From positions 15,702,556 to 15,766,555 of the forward strand of contig CP137671.1 in the NCBI GenBank assembly GCA_037976565.1: a stretch of DNA of 64,000 nt, in the 5' to 3' direction. Under the pieces are notes generated by a model. The model did not search any database, was not told the DNA's origin, and saw only the letters and a list, made by a program, of their open reading frames with translations. Positions 43,035 to 54,960 of this stretch are shown here, piece after piece. The DNA comes from Mesocentrotus franciscanus. Lineage: Eukaryota > Echinodermata > Echinoidea > Camarodonta > Strongylocentrotidae. Each line of letters opens with the position of its first letter. Position 1 is the first letter of the stretch. The position numbers were made by a program, and so were the translations under genes.

Positions 43035-44010
43035 ATCTAAAACTATTTATAACTGTTTTATCAATAGCTTACGTGAATCATATAATTTAACATTAAATGA
43101 TGGTCACAGCAATTTTAACTTTACAAATAAAGAAATATGTACATTTTTTGTCCGAGCAAGGAGCACAACTCTTATCAGAAAACAAAGGGAATTTCAGTTT
43201 AGGCTTTTACATGGGGCCATATACACAAAGGAACATTTAATGAGGTTTGGGTTTGTGGGTGACAATTACTGTTCATTCTGCAATAAAGAGACAGAGTCTT
43301 ACTTACATGTATTTATGAACTGCACGAAAGTTAAACAGTTTTATGGCAATTCTGTATTCAATATTTCTGCTTGGCTGAATTAAGAGATATGAAATGGGGG
43401 ATATATTCATGGGACTACCTGGTAATTCGAATAGAAATAAATGTGTTAATTCTTTGATCTTATTTATTAAATATGTAATCTTCCATTGTAGGGCTCAAGG
43501 CCATGTACCTTCCAGTGTGAAGATACAAAAATATATAGCGGAATTTATAGCGGAAGGAAAAAACTTAGCAGTGAAGGTGGGCAAGTTGAATTTGGACATA
43601 CACAAGTGGGAAGAAATGTGAACAGGTATGATGTGTCCAGTGTTGTGCGCGTGTGAATCTGTGTATGGTTGTGAGGTGCGAGCGTGTGAGTGGGAATGTG
43701 AATGTTTACGGGGGGGGGGTTAAGTAGTAGAAGGGGTGGAGGGTTGGTGGAGGTTGGGCATTGTATACAAATATGTATTATGTTATTTTCAGGAATGATG
43801 GTACTGTACATGTAATAACTAAGTTCAGTTTGTTATTATTATTATTAGAAAAAATTAATGATTTCATTCTATTATTCTCCTTCTTGCTCACTGTTTTGTG
43901 AATAATTTATTTGTGTTAAGAAAACGAAATTAAGTTTTGTATTTGTATGGAATTATTTACATTGATTCTTTATGTAATGATTTATTTTGAATAAAATCTC
44001 TAATAAAAAA
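41880..44010 (+). mobile_element. 5'-truncated LINE (L1/Tx1-like ORF2 C terminus), broken
   Basis: Frames with stops and shifts give KIVGVCFSRNVNIKEDLNF, LLKTYALSKVNYVSSLIMVP, FKLFVKAQRLMWLKYLLYG, MIKAWQDMRKYRLYE and SWRDATPS. After an inserted SINE comes REFQFRLLHGAIYTKEHL and CSFCNKETESYLHVFMNC, the CxxC...HxxxxC zinc-binding motif at the end of LINE reverse transcriptases. A 3' UTR follows, ending near AATAAAATCTCTAAT with an A run. Several stops before 42213 and the SINE make it dead. Confidence 0.88.
42750..43033 (+). mobile_element. tRNA-derived SINE, family D, inserted in the LINE, plus strand
   Basis: A-box TGGCTCAGTCAGTAGAGCG and B-box GGTTCGAACCC head, body with GGGAGTCGCTGCTACC and GCTCAGCGGCTGCCGGGC, end AAATTTGGAGTGGACT then (ATT)n. 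The LINE reading continues on either side, so this is a younger insertion. A close second copy lies at 61565-61835 in the opposite orientation. Confidence 0.9.
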
Positions 44011-44116
44011 AATATGGAAAAAGAAAAAAGTTTGTATGAGAGAGAGAGGGGAGGGGAGCGGAGGGGGAGGGGAGTGGGAAAAAGCGAGGACTCCTTCCCA
44101 CATCCCCCCACTTTAA

Positions 44117-44554
44117 AGGGATAGTTGAGTTTTGTTGCACGGCTGAAATATCCATAAATATAAACAATTTCTAATATTTTGTAGTGCCCCACAAATATTC
44201 GGTAATTTTTAACCAGCCGTTGAAAAACGAGACAGCGCCTTTTGCGTTTTATTCCAGCCAATGCCAATATAGGCTTTTTGTTGGTTTTTCGTGTTGCTTA
44301 TAATACGCACAACCAGCCAGCCCATGGACTATAATTTTTCATTAATTAATTAACGGTCACCGTATTTTTGTTTTAGTGGAGCTGAATTGGTGTGATCGTA
44401 TTTAATCTAAATTCACACATTTTGGGGTCTAAAATTACCTTCATAGCAATTTTAAGTTCCAAAAGGGCACTAGAAATGTCATAAATAAGAATGAGAGCAA
44501 TAAACATGCACTTTGAAGGCATTTGCGGTCTTAAACAAGAACTCAACTATCCCT
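44117..44554. mobile_element. 438-bp MITE, TTAA (or TA) target duplication
   Basis: The ends AGGGATAGTTGAGTT and AACTCAACTATCCCT are perfect complements, with TTAA on each side (44113-44116, 44555-44558). It can equally be read as AAGGGATAG with TA duplications. Non-coding interior. Confidence 0.8.
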
Positions 44555-45240
44555 TTAATGGCCAACCATCGTGTAAGACCCATGTCCCTCCCATGATGCA
44601 GGTGCTCCCTCAATGTGAACTCAATGTGCACGTTACGCTACTGCGGAAAGAACAGACAAAGACGCGGATAAAGTACGCACATGTAGATGTAGGATAAATA
44701 AAAATCAACTATATAAGAAGGTGAATGAAGCGTAGCATCGATAATACACTCTTAAACTAAAGTCAGAGAATGAATTATCTTCAACTGTGGCATATCGGGG
44801 AGGGGGTATGAAAACAATGAATAAGTATTTAAGCAATGAATTTGATTGTATCACCTGTTATCTGACTTTTCTTTAAAGAAAGGGAGCGCGGTCGATTTCT
44901 TCAAGACTGTTGCTTCGCTTTGAAAGTTATTTTGAATTGAACTGAAGACTCGAAAACACGTCATGTATATTTAATCATAATAATTTACTTCACTAGACAT
45001 TGAAAAACACTTTCGCTGACAAGAGACGGCGATATACATTTGATAGTTTGCGAGTTTATCATTTATGTTCGTGGTTATGAATTCTTTATTAAATCATTCG
45101 CACAGTACATATCATTTGATTCATTTTGAAAAGCCTAACCATGCCTAAGCACTTTACTACTATCTGGGAATACTAAAAACCAATCCCAATAATCATTTTT
45201 TGCTAGTTGGTACGAAATATTTTTGTCAGTGGTTGCAAGT
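44555..45240. other. Non-coding, nothing recognised
   Basis: AT-rich; no gene or repeat family recognised. Confidence 0.45.
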
Positions 45241-45244
45241 AAAA

Positions 45245-45669
45245 CCCACCGCACACTAAACGATCTGACTACGATCCGATTTTCGAATAAATAGCAATTA
45301 TGTTATTCGAACTGAAATCTAAACAAACATCATCTTTCTGATTAAGGGTTCTATACAAAATAATAATCATAAGAATACTAGCTACCGGTATTTGAGTGCA
45401 TTTTAGCCTTCTAGTCAGACTAAAAACCGAATCGGCTTCAGACCGTAGGCAATCGCATTACTGGTTTGATGCCACTACGATTCTGAGCCGATTTAGCTTA
45501 TCCTCCTCGAGAGAAGCTTGGAATCCATTGAAATGTAAGTTTCATCAATCATATGACTATTCAGATCATCGACCATTAAGATTTCAGAGGTTTGAATGTT
45601 CATATCAAATGCTATTGCAAATCCTTCCAAAATCGGATCGTAGTCAGATCATATATAGCATGCGGTGGG
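45245..45669. mobile_element. ~425-bp MITE related to 40266-40759
   Basis: The left end CCCACCGCACACTAAACGAT and the right end TGCGGTGGG, with an inner AAAATCGGATCGTAGTCAGA facing its complement, form the inverted repeats. The CACACTAAACGATCTGACTACGA stretch resembles the left end of the element at 40266. No clear target duplication. Confidence 0.75.
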
Positions 45670-45685
45670 CTTAATGCATGTAATG

Positions 45686-45921
45686 CCTCAGTCACACCTC
45701 TGCGTATTTGGCTTGAGTATTGCTGCGTATTTATGGCAAGCCGTTTTAACATTTATTCCTATGTTTTTAATATCAAGAAATGTAATCTTGATATCAAGAA
45801 ATGATTTTCTGTTGTAAAGCAATGGCAATTCTTGATATCAAGAAATAGGAATAAATGTTAAAACGGCTTGCCATAAATACGCAGCAAAAAGCAAGCCAAG
45901 CACGCAAATGTGTGACTGAGG
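45686..45921. mobile_element. 236-bp foldback MITE (CCTCAGTCACAC termini)
   Basis: Begins CCTCAGTCACACC and ends TGTGTGACTGAGG. The inner arms TATGGCAAGCCGTTTTAAC and its complement are perfect, and a central TTCTTGATATCAAGAA palindrome is repeated. No target duplication identified. Confidence 0.85.
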
Positions 45922-46398
45922 TATAAGATCGAGCGCGCTTTTCTCCGTCCAATGCAAAAAACGTTGATTTCGATTAATGCTTTTCTTCTATTTGATTTTT
46001 TTTTTGGTGACACGTTGTATATTACGAGCAGACATCTGCTGACGGAAGTTTACGAGTCGGAATTTCGGTCTCGTTTACATTCGCTCTTGTGGACCGTTGG
46101 TCCTGTAGGTCTCCTGTTTTGTGGGAATAGACCGGTTTACTAACTTATTCAAATTATTGATGTATCTTTCCTTGGGACCTATAGTGATGAGTTATTGCAT
46201 TAAATTGTTATTAATTAATGAACTACAATACTTGGAATCCAGTCTGCATACATTAATTGGTGTTATGTTGGGAAAGCCTAGCGCACGCGCAAGAACAACG
46301 TTTGTTTAAAGCGTATGCATACAATTTGAATATGTTGATAAACCGGTCTATTTAATCTAATGACTTTTTGTCTCGCGTGTCCTCCTCTTCCCCAATAG

Positions 46399-46707
46399 GA
46401 TATTTTCGTAATGTAATCAAATTTAATGCACATATCTTTGTAAGTGCCTCGTTACAATTATTCGCAACAGGTGTATTAATAATTTGTATTTCAATAGTCA
46501 GAATGCGAAATGCATACATTATACGTGCTGTTAGGTAGGACAAGCCATAATGTTTGTCCTACCAGGTCCTACCTAGCACCATTTAGGGTATGCAATCCAC
46601 ACTCTGACTATTGAAATGAATTTATTCGTAACAGGTGTATGAATAATTTGTAACGAGGCACTTAACAAAGATTTGTGCATTAAATTCAGTTACATTACTA
46701 CAATGGT
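46399..46707. mobile_element. Foldback MITE related to 36331-36577, copy 2
   Basis: Shares TATTTTCGTAATGTAA at the left, TTCAATAGTCAGAATG, GGTAGGACAAGCCATAATG and TTATTCGTAACAGGTGTAT with copy 1, and ends TTACATTACTACAATGG. It is about 60 bp longer than copy 1. Confidence 0.8.
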
Positions 46708-48600
46708 ATATTGTAATGTTCTTTCTTACAGCATAACTCTGTTATACGACCTCGTGTATGTGTATGCACGTATGCAACCAGCATCAGTTACTTAGCTGGT
46801 TTATCTATTATTAATATTGTGTAGGCGCATATCCTAAGAACATTCATAGGGCATGACTATTGCGAGTACTCAAAAAAGGATAATATTAGCTGACCTGGCC
46901 AAAATGTCACCGGGTTCAAATAGAAAATCAACATTCCTTAATATAATCAGAGGGTGAGGAGAATGGATTGTGCTATTAAATTTAAATTCATCGGGGGTTT
47001 AGGCCTTACATCTTGTTTGCTTATTTGTTGGTCTAAATAGCCAGCTGTTTGATGTGGTTGGTATACATTTTTTCGCTGTTTTTAGGAAACATCCGAAATT
47101 CAATAAGGAAGTGTACTTTTCCAAACATTCCTCTCCCCGCTATAGAAAGAGTGTGTTGTTTGTTCTCGTCAAATTCAGCCAGGCACGGAATTCACCTCGC
47201 TGAATACAACCTACTTGAAACGTGTTACAAAAAAAAAAAAAAAAAAAAAGAACACGAAACCATACTCCTCTCGCTCGTAAACACCTCTCTCGCCCAAGTT
47301 ATAATCACAGACTTTTAATCAAGTGCTGCTCCGAGACGGCGACACATGTTGATACAGTTACCATGGCAACGCGAACGTCTGCTGTACGGAAAGGGGAAGA
47401 ATCGGAATGCGTTTATTTATGGTCGGCTGCAAGCATTGTACTTGTTGAGACTTCTTTTCCCGCCTCTTCAATCGCGAGGTCGTAATCGCATTGTAGCTTT
47501 CGCCTATTTTGTAATGATGTTAAGGGCAGAATCTATTCTTCGCAGGGTATCCATAAAGGTTACTGAATAGCTGAATTCGTTGTCGTCATTAAACTGAAGA
47601 CCTGGGCAATTATATTTGCTAGATCTGTGCTTATTTTCTTATACGTGAAGTCATTGAATATAAGGAGAATATCTTATCTATGTTTATTATGAATTCAGCA
47701 TGTAAGCTCTATGCGTTTGTAGTTAACCCCACGCACTGTACTAGAAAACAGCCTATCATATTCACATTCATGCACATTGAAATGTGTACTGTTTGAAAAT
47801 ATGATATAGACATAGATGAATATTTTCCTATTCTATTTTATCCTATTCTACTCTATTCTTTTCTATTCTTTTATATTCTATTCTGATCGATTCCATTTTA
47901 TAGTATTTGTTATCTTCTATTACCCGCACCATAGCTAAAGATCGCCTTTTGTATTGCGCCGAAGGCTCATGTAAAATGGGGCAACCGTAATACTATATTG
48001 GTGATAAGGGCTCAACAGCAAAATGATCTTCCGTGTGTGAGTAGGAAATTTTCCCCTTTTTTTGCATAGATCAGACATTTCAGAGCGAGATGCGCATTGA
48101 CAAAATGGTTACTAAGGGAGGTTTCGGAACTTCATCAAAGCCCAGGTTGATGTGGATAGCTTTAAAAGGGTCAATGTAGATGAAATAAATAAAGTATTGG
48201 TTTGCTTAGTATGGGGGAAGGGTCTGTTATTGTGCCTTGCAATTCCTTTCCTCGAACTAACATCCTATTTTAACTGTTCAGCCATCTAATTAAATTAAAT
48301 TTGAATACACAAAATAATTTAAGGTATTTATTGCTAAAACCGGGAGGTAAATCTACCTTTATCTATAATAGAAATGATAAAAAGGACATTTTGATTAGGC
48401 CTCTAATGTTTTAGTTCACAAGGAATTAACAAGTATAAAAGCCAATTTATGACGTCTAGCATCATCGTTGCCATATCATTAATATTGATTTCATCTGTCG
48501 AAAAATTATAACTTTTTAAATTCTTATTCGACTTATCACCAACTTCACTTATTTGTTTCACTGATTTTTTTTTTTTTTTAATTTTGTTATTTATTTATTT
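46708..48600. other. Non-coding, nothing recognised
   Basis: AT-rich with a 21-base poly-A at about 47227-47248 and (TTCTA) units at about 47825-47890. No gene, and no element ends seen before the Helitron-like array. Confidence 0.45.
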
Positions 48601-48601
48601 A

Positions 48602-48816
48602 TTAGGTGGGCTGTATATAATACAGACCACCTTATGTTTTCGTTAGAATTGCCTTTATTATTATTTATTTATTTATTCTTTATCAGGTGGGCTGTATATA
48701 ATACAGACCACCTTATGTTTTCGTTAGAATTGCCTTTATTTAGGTGGGCTGTATATAATACAGACCACCTTATGTTTTCGTTAGAATTGCCTTTATTATT
48801 TATTTATTATTCTTTA
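48602..48816 (+). mobile_element. Tandem 5' ends of the Helitron-like element (three copies)
   Basis: TTAGG/TCAGGTGGGCTGTATAT...ACAGACCACC starts at 48602, 48683 and 48740, and a fourth begins unit 1 at 48817. Each carries the hairpin GGTGGGCTGTAT/ATACAGACCACC and about 30 more bases (CTTATGTTTTCGTTAGAATT), then a (TTTA)-rich spacer. Confidence 0.85.
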
Positions 48817-50664
48817 TTAGGTGGGCTGTATATAATACAGACCACCTTATGTTTTCGTTAGAATTGCCTTTATTATTTATTTATTTATTCTTTATTTATT
48901 TTTCTTATTTCCACCCACTTTATTGTTAGCAAGATAATTTGAAAATGGCTCAATCAAATGCCTTGAAATTTGGCACACATATGTATAGGCATATGGACAA
49001 AGCAAAATAACGTTTTCAACCTTGACCTTGACTGATGACGTCATCTAGGCGCCATTTTGTGAAATTTTCTGAAAATCTACTCATGATCATATCTTCATAA
49101 CGGAAAGTCATTTCTCATTCATATTTATCATGATCAAGGTCAATATCCGTCCGGTCAATTTCAGGTCAAAAACGCGCGCATGCGTACGTCCGCGCGTCAG
49201 CGCGCGCAAAATTTCAAAATGCTCCAAATCGTCTCAAATTCATTTTGAATACGTTTCAGGCCATTTTAAGCATTTTATAAAAAAAGCGCACACGCGCATG
49301 CGCGCGTTTTCGCGCGTACTTACACAACATAGAATCGCCAATTTTTTCTGTCATCATATTTGGCACATTTTTCCAACAATTTGATACCATGTTTATCTTT
49401 TTCTGACCATTAATAACGCAATGAGCGTCCGTTCAAGATACATGTCCGTGCGCGCGAGCTCTTGTAATACATAGCATATATGGGCAAAAACATGCCTATA
49501 CAAAATTCATTGTAACTCTTCAGAATGGATGGGAACTCCCAATTTTTTTCATATTTGGATAGATTATGAGTCGGAGATATGATTTCATGTCTCATTTGAC
49601 CCTCAATTAACTCATGACGTCATCATAATGGCCTCCGAACTCAAAATTTCAATTTGCATATTATGACGTCAGCATATTTTTGGAAAATTGATTGTATCTC
49701 TGTAAATATTGATCGATTTTCTTCCAAATTTTGATATGTTCTAGCTGAGACAATTTTCTACAAATGCAGTCACACGATTTTTCATTTTGACAAAGGCATC
49801 ATGGCGTATTTTTGCGATTAAAGGAGGCATGTCAATTTTTCACATTTTGCGTGTATTCTCTATGGGACATGACTTTTTCAAAACTGGATTCTACATTCCC
49901 GTCTTTCGCGAGCAATATCTCCGTCGTTTTAGTTTTGTTTTCGCTGAGCTTCGAGTATGTTGTAGCTGAGACAATAAGCTATCACAATGTGCCCTTTATT
50001 TTTCGATCAGATGCCGGGATCATGCTCATATTTCACTTGCAAAGTGGGATTTGAGAATTCCATTTTCCGTTCACGTGTAATGTCTATGGGGATTATTTTG
50101 GTATAGTGGTCATAGCACTTGCCTCCCATTCCGGCGACCCAAGTTCGATTCCTGGTGGGTCATTTTTTTTTTTTTTTTGCCGTCGTTTTGAATTTGATTT
50201 TATGATCTTCTTCGACTATTATAACATATCATATACTATCACAAACAATGTAATAAAATGCCTAATTTTGCGTGTTATATCTATGGGAGAAATATGTCAA
50301 TCGTTTGAGTACAACCTTATGGGAAATCTGAGTCCTTGTCGTGTATTAATTTTGTATTCATAGTTGGATAGAGTATGAGTCGGAGATATGATTTCTTATA
50401 AAAACAAAATCTAGAAAATGCATATTTCATTTTGATATTTAGATTTGAGGGTCAAAGGTCAAATATACTGTACATGGTTTCTCTAAAACCATGCATTGTA
50501 TAGACTTGAAATTTGGCACACTAATAGACCTGAATAAGAGGATTATTTCAAAAATAAGGTCAAATCATGCCAATGTTATCTTAACTACTTAGTATGTCAC
50601 TAAACATGTGTGGCATGCACTGGAACAGCCCACCTATACTTGTTAACAAGTATTACATGTCTAG
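48817..50664 (+). mobile_element. Helitron-like element, unit 1
   Basis: The 5' end is A|TTAGGTGGGCTG with a hairpin. The 3' end is an AACAGCCCACCT block (inverted relative to AGGTGGGCTGT at the 5' end), hairpin ACTTGTTAACAAGT, TATTACATGT and CTAG, followed by T. The interior has CG-alternating blocks (49170-49207, 49290-49317) and a tRNA-like segment at 50098-50161. No protein-coding domain is visible, so it is non-autonomous. Confidence 0.8.
50098..50161 (+). other. tRNA-Gly-like segment inside unit 1
   Basis: Reads TTGGTATAGTGGTCATAGCA (A-box-like), a CCTCCCATT anticodon-region-like stretch and AGTTCGATTCCTGGTGGGTC (B-box and 3' acceptor stem). It is similar in order to tRNA-Gly(CCC), but the anticodon stem does not pair well, so it is not a functional tRNA. 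The same segment is in units 2 (about 51876-51939) and 4 (about 56249-56312). Confidence 0.6.
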
Positions 50665-52452
50665 TTTATTTTTCTTATTTCCACCCACTTTTTGTTAGCA
50701 AGATAACTTGAAAATGGCTCAATCAAATGCCTTGAAATTTGGCACACATATGTATAGGCATATGGACAAAGCAAAATAAGGTTTTCAACCTTGACCTTGA
50801 CTGATGACGTCATCTAGGCGCCATTTTGTAAAATTTTCTGAAAATCTACTCATGATCATATCTTCATAACGAAAAGTCATTTCTCATTCATATTTATCAT
50901 GATCAAGGTCAATATCCGTCCGGTCAATTTCAGGTCAAAAACGCGCGCGCATGCGTACGTCCGCGCGTAAGCGCGCGCAAAATTCAAAATGCTCCAAATC
51001 GTCTCAAATTCATTTTGGATACGTTTCAGGCCATTTTAAGCATTTTATAAAAATCGCGCACACGCATGCGCGCGCGTTTTCGCGCGTAACACCATTACAC
51101 AACATAGAATCGCCATTTTTTTCTTTCATGATATTTCCCATATTTTTTGAACAATTTGATACCATGTTTATCTCTTTATGACCATTAATAACAAGATGAG
51201 CGTCCATTCAAGATAAATGTCCGTGCGCGCGAGCTCTTGTAATACATAGCATATATGGGCAAAAACATGCCTATACAAAATTCATTGTAACTCTTCAGAA
51301 TGGATGGGAACTCCCAATTTTTTTCATATTTGGATAGATTATGAGTCGGAGATATGATTTCATGTCTCATTTGACCCTCAATTAACTCATGACGTCATCA
51401 TAATGGCCTCCGAACTCAAAATTTCAATTTGCATATTATGACGTCAGCATATTTTTGGAAAATTGATTGTATCTCTGTAAATATTGATCGATTTTCTTCC
51501 AAATTTTGATATGTTCTAGCTGAGACAATTTTCTACAAATGCAGTCACCACGATTTTTCATTTTGACAAAGGCATCATGGCGTATTTTTGCGATTAAAGG
51601 AGGCATGTCAATTTTTCACATTTTGCGTGTATTCTCTATGGGACATGACTTTTTCTCAAAACTGGATTCTACATTCCAGTCTTTTTGAGCAATATCTCGT
51701 CGTTTTAGCTTGTTTTCTGCTGAGCTTCGAGTATGTTGTAGCTGAGACAATAAGCTATCACAAGTGTGCCCTTTATTTTTCGATCAGATGCCGGGATCAT
51801 GCTCATATTTCACTTGCAAAGTGGGATTTGAGAATTCCATTTTCCGTTCACGTGTAATGTCTATGTGGATTATTTTGGTATAGTGGTCATAGCACTTGCC
51901 TCCCATTCCGGCGACCCAAGTTCGATTCCTGGTGGGTCAATTTTTTTTTTTTTTTTTTTGCCGTCGTTTTGAATTTGATTTTATGATCTTCTTCGACTAT
52001 TATAACATATTATCATATACTATCACAAACAATGTAATAAAATGCCTAATTTTGCGTGTTATATCTATGGGAGAAATATGTCAATCGTTTGAGTACAACC
52101 TTATGGGAAATCTGAGTCCTTGTCGTGTATTATTTTTTATTCATAGTTGGATAGAGTATGAGTCGGAGATATGATTTCTTATAAAAAACAAAATCTAGAA
52201 AATGCATATTTCATTTTGATATTTAGATTTGAGGGTCAAAGGTCAAATATACTGTACATGGTTTCTCTAAAACCATGCATCGTATAGACTAGAAATTTGG
52301 CACACTAATAGACCTGAATAAGAGGATTATTTCAAAAATAAGGTCAAATCATGCCAATGTTATCTTAACTACTTAGTATGTCACTAAACATGTGTGGTAT
52401 GTACTTGGAACAGCCCACCTATACTTGTTATTAACAAGTATTATATGTCTAG
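50665..52452 (+). mobile_element. Helitron-like element, unit 2 (lacks the 5' hairpin)
   Basis: Directly abuts the CTAG of unit 1 and starts with TTTATTTTTCTTATTTCCACC, internal sequence of unit 1, so the first ~60 bases are missing. Otherwise it is nearly identical to unit 1, with tRNA-like segment and 3' hairpin, ending CTAG at 52449-52452. Confidence 0.8.
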
Positions 52453-52466
52453 TTATTTATTCTTTA

Positions 52467-54956
52467 TCAGGTGGGCTGTATATAATACAGACCACCTTAT
52501 GTTTTCGTTAGAATATTTTTCTTATTTCCACCCACTTTTTTGTTAGCACGATAACTTAAAAATGGCTCAATCATATGTCTTGAAATTTGGCACATATATG
52601 TATCGGCATAAGGACAAAGTAAAATAAGGTTTTCAACCTTGACCATGACTGATGACGTCATCTAGGCGCCATTTTGTGAAAATCAACTCATGATCATATC
52701 TTCATAACGGAAAGTCATTTCCCATTCATATTTATCATGATCAAGGTCAATATCCGTCCGGTCAATTTCAGGTCAAAAACGCGCGCGTACGCCATTATTA
52801 GCGTTAGCATTTCATAAAAAGTCGCGCACACGCGCATGCGCGCGTTTTCGTTCGTCACGGCCGAACGCAAAATAATTCATCCTAGATTTTTTTTTGACAC
52901 GATATTCCTCATTTTTTTTCGAACAATTTGATACCATGCTTATCTCTTTATGACCATTAATAAGGGAATGAGAGTCCATTCAAATTAAATGTCCGTGCGC
53001 GCGAGCTCTTGTAATACATAGCATATATGGGCAAAAACATGCCTATAAAAATCCATTATAGCTCTTTTGGATGCACGGAACCCTCAAACTTTTTCCATAT
53101 TTGGATAGAGTATGGGTCGGAGATATGATTTCATGTCTCATTTGGCCATCAAGTAGATCGGGACGTCATCATAATGGCCTTGAAACTCAAAATACGAATT
53201 TGCATATTATGACGTCAGCATATTTTTGGAAAATTGAGTGTATCTCTGTAAATATTGATCATTTTCTCCCAAATTTGGATATGTTGTAGTTGAGGTAATT
53301 GTCTACAAGATTGGTACACACTAATTTTCATTTTAATGACGTCATCATAGTCAAAAATTCAATCAAAGGCCACATGTCACAATTTCTTCATTTGCGCGTT
53401 ATGTCTATGGAAGGTGAATTTCGTTCACATGATGTGTCTACATGACATTATCCTTTGAGCTCTATCTAGCTTATTTGTGCTCTATGTTCTCCCAAATTTT
53501 GGTATGTTATAGCTGAGACCATGGGCTATAGAAATTGTGACTTTTGTTTTTTGATCAGATGTTGGGATCATGTCAAAAATTTCAATTGAAAGTTGAAATT
53601 GCGACCATGCCAAAACGAGTCATCGAAATTGAACCATATTTGAAACACTTGAATTTAAGGTCAAGGATCAGTATAACATGTCATCAAAATCAGAAGGCGC
53701 ACCATGACGCTCACGTACGCGCGCGTCAAAATAAAAAAAAATCCTCAAAATCACTTTTTAATCAAATAAGAGTTTTAGGCCATTTTGAGCGCACGGTTCG
53801 TACGTAACGTACGCCATTACACAACATATAATCGCCATTCTTTTTTCTTTCATGATATATTACCCATTTTTCGAACAATTTGATACCATGGTAATATCTT
53901 TATGATTATTAATAACGGAATGAACGTCCGTTCAAGATAAATGTCCGTGCGCGCGAGCTCTTGTAATACATAGCATATATGGGCAAAAACATGCCTATAC
54001 AAAATCCATTATAGCTCTTTGGGATGCACCTGGGCCGGTATTCAATTAAATACTTAGAATAAGTAAGAAAATTACTAGGTAAATGGCTAAGCTAAGAAGT
54101 TTACTTATCTCGTATTCAAATCGCATTTTAGACTATTACTTACCTGAGACAAAATCTAGGTAAAATAATTACTGATTAGCATTGTGACATCACACCGTCA
54201 ATCAAAAGTAATGCGCAATTATCGCGTCGCAATAAATGCGCGCTAAGATAATTGTGGGCAGGTTATGATACTGCGTAATAAAACCATATGCTTGACAAGC
54301 GCCAATCAAGGCCTCCAAATGATTGGCTAAAGTCTGGTAGGGACCCGTCTAAAATTTAGGGTAAAATACTTAACCAAAAGTTTGAATTGAATACCAAAAT
54401 TGGCTAAGTATTTTATCAACGACAAATACTAAGTAAACAGCTAAAATTTTGTAAGTATTGAATTGAAAACGGGCCCTGGACTCCCAATTTTTTTCATTTT
54501 TTGATAGAGTATATGAGTCGGAGATATGATTTCATGTCTCATTTGGCCATTAAAAATATTCTGACGTCATCATAATTGCATTGGAACTCAAAATACGAAT
54601 TTGAATATTATGAAGTCAGCATATTTATGGAAAATTGATTGTATCTCTGTAAATATTGATCGATTTTCTTCCAGATTTCGATATGTTATAGCTAAGACAA
54701 CTCTCTACAAGCTCAGTGGCCACCGTTTTTCATTTTGATGACGTCATCATAATAAAAATTTCGATTAAAGGCCACATGTCAACAATTTCTTAAATTGCGT
54801 TTTATGCCTATGAAAGGTGAATTTCGTTCACATCATCCTGAATCTATATGTCATTGTTTTTAAAGCAGTATCTCGCTTATTTTTGCTTTATTTTGTCTCA
54901 GATTTTAGTTAGAACAGCCCACCTATACTTGTTCCAAACAAGTATTACATGTCTAG
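52467..54956 (+). mobile_element. Helitron-like element, unit 3 (diverged, partly duplicated, with nested MITE)
   Basis: Starts A|TCAGGTGGGCTG and ends CTAG at 54953-54956. The landmark GTCCGTGCGCGCGAGCTC occurs twice (52991, 53943), so about 950 bp is internally duplicated. It lacks the tRNA-like segment and carries the MITE 54033-54475. It is more diverged than units 1, 2 and 4. Confidence 0.78.
54033..54475. mobile_element. 443-bp MITE nested in unit 3
   Basis: The ends GGCCGGTATTCAATT and AATTGAAAACGGGCC are inverted, with CTG on both sides (54030-54032, 54476-54478). Internal TACTTAGTAAGTA-like words recur. It interrupts sequence that is continuous in the other units, so it is younger than unit 3. 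Confidence 0.75.
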
Positions 54957-54960
54957 TTTA

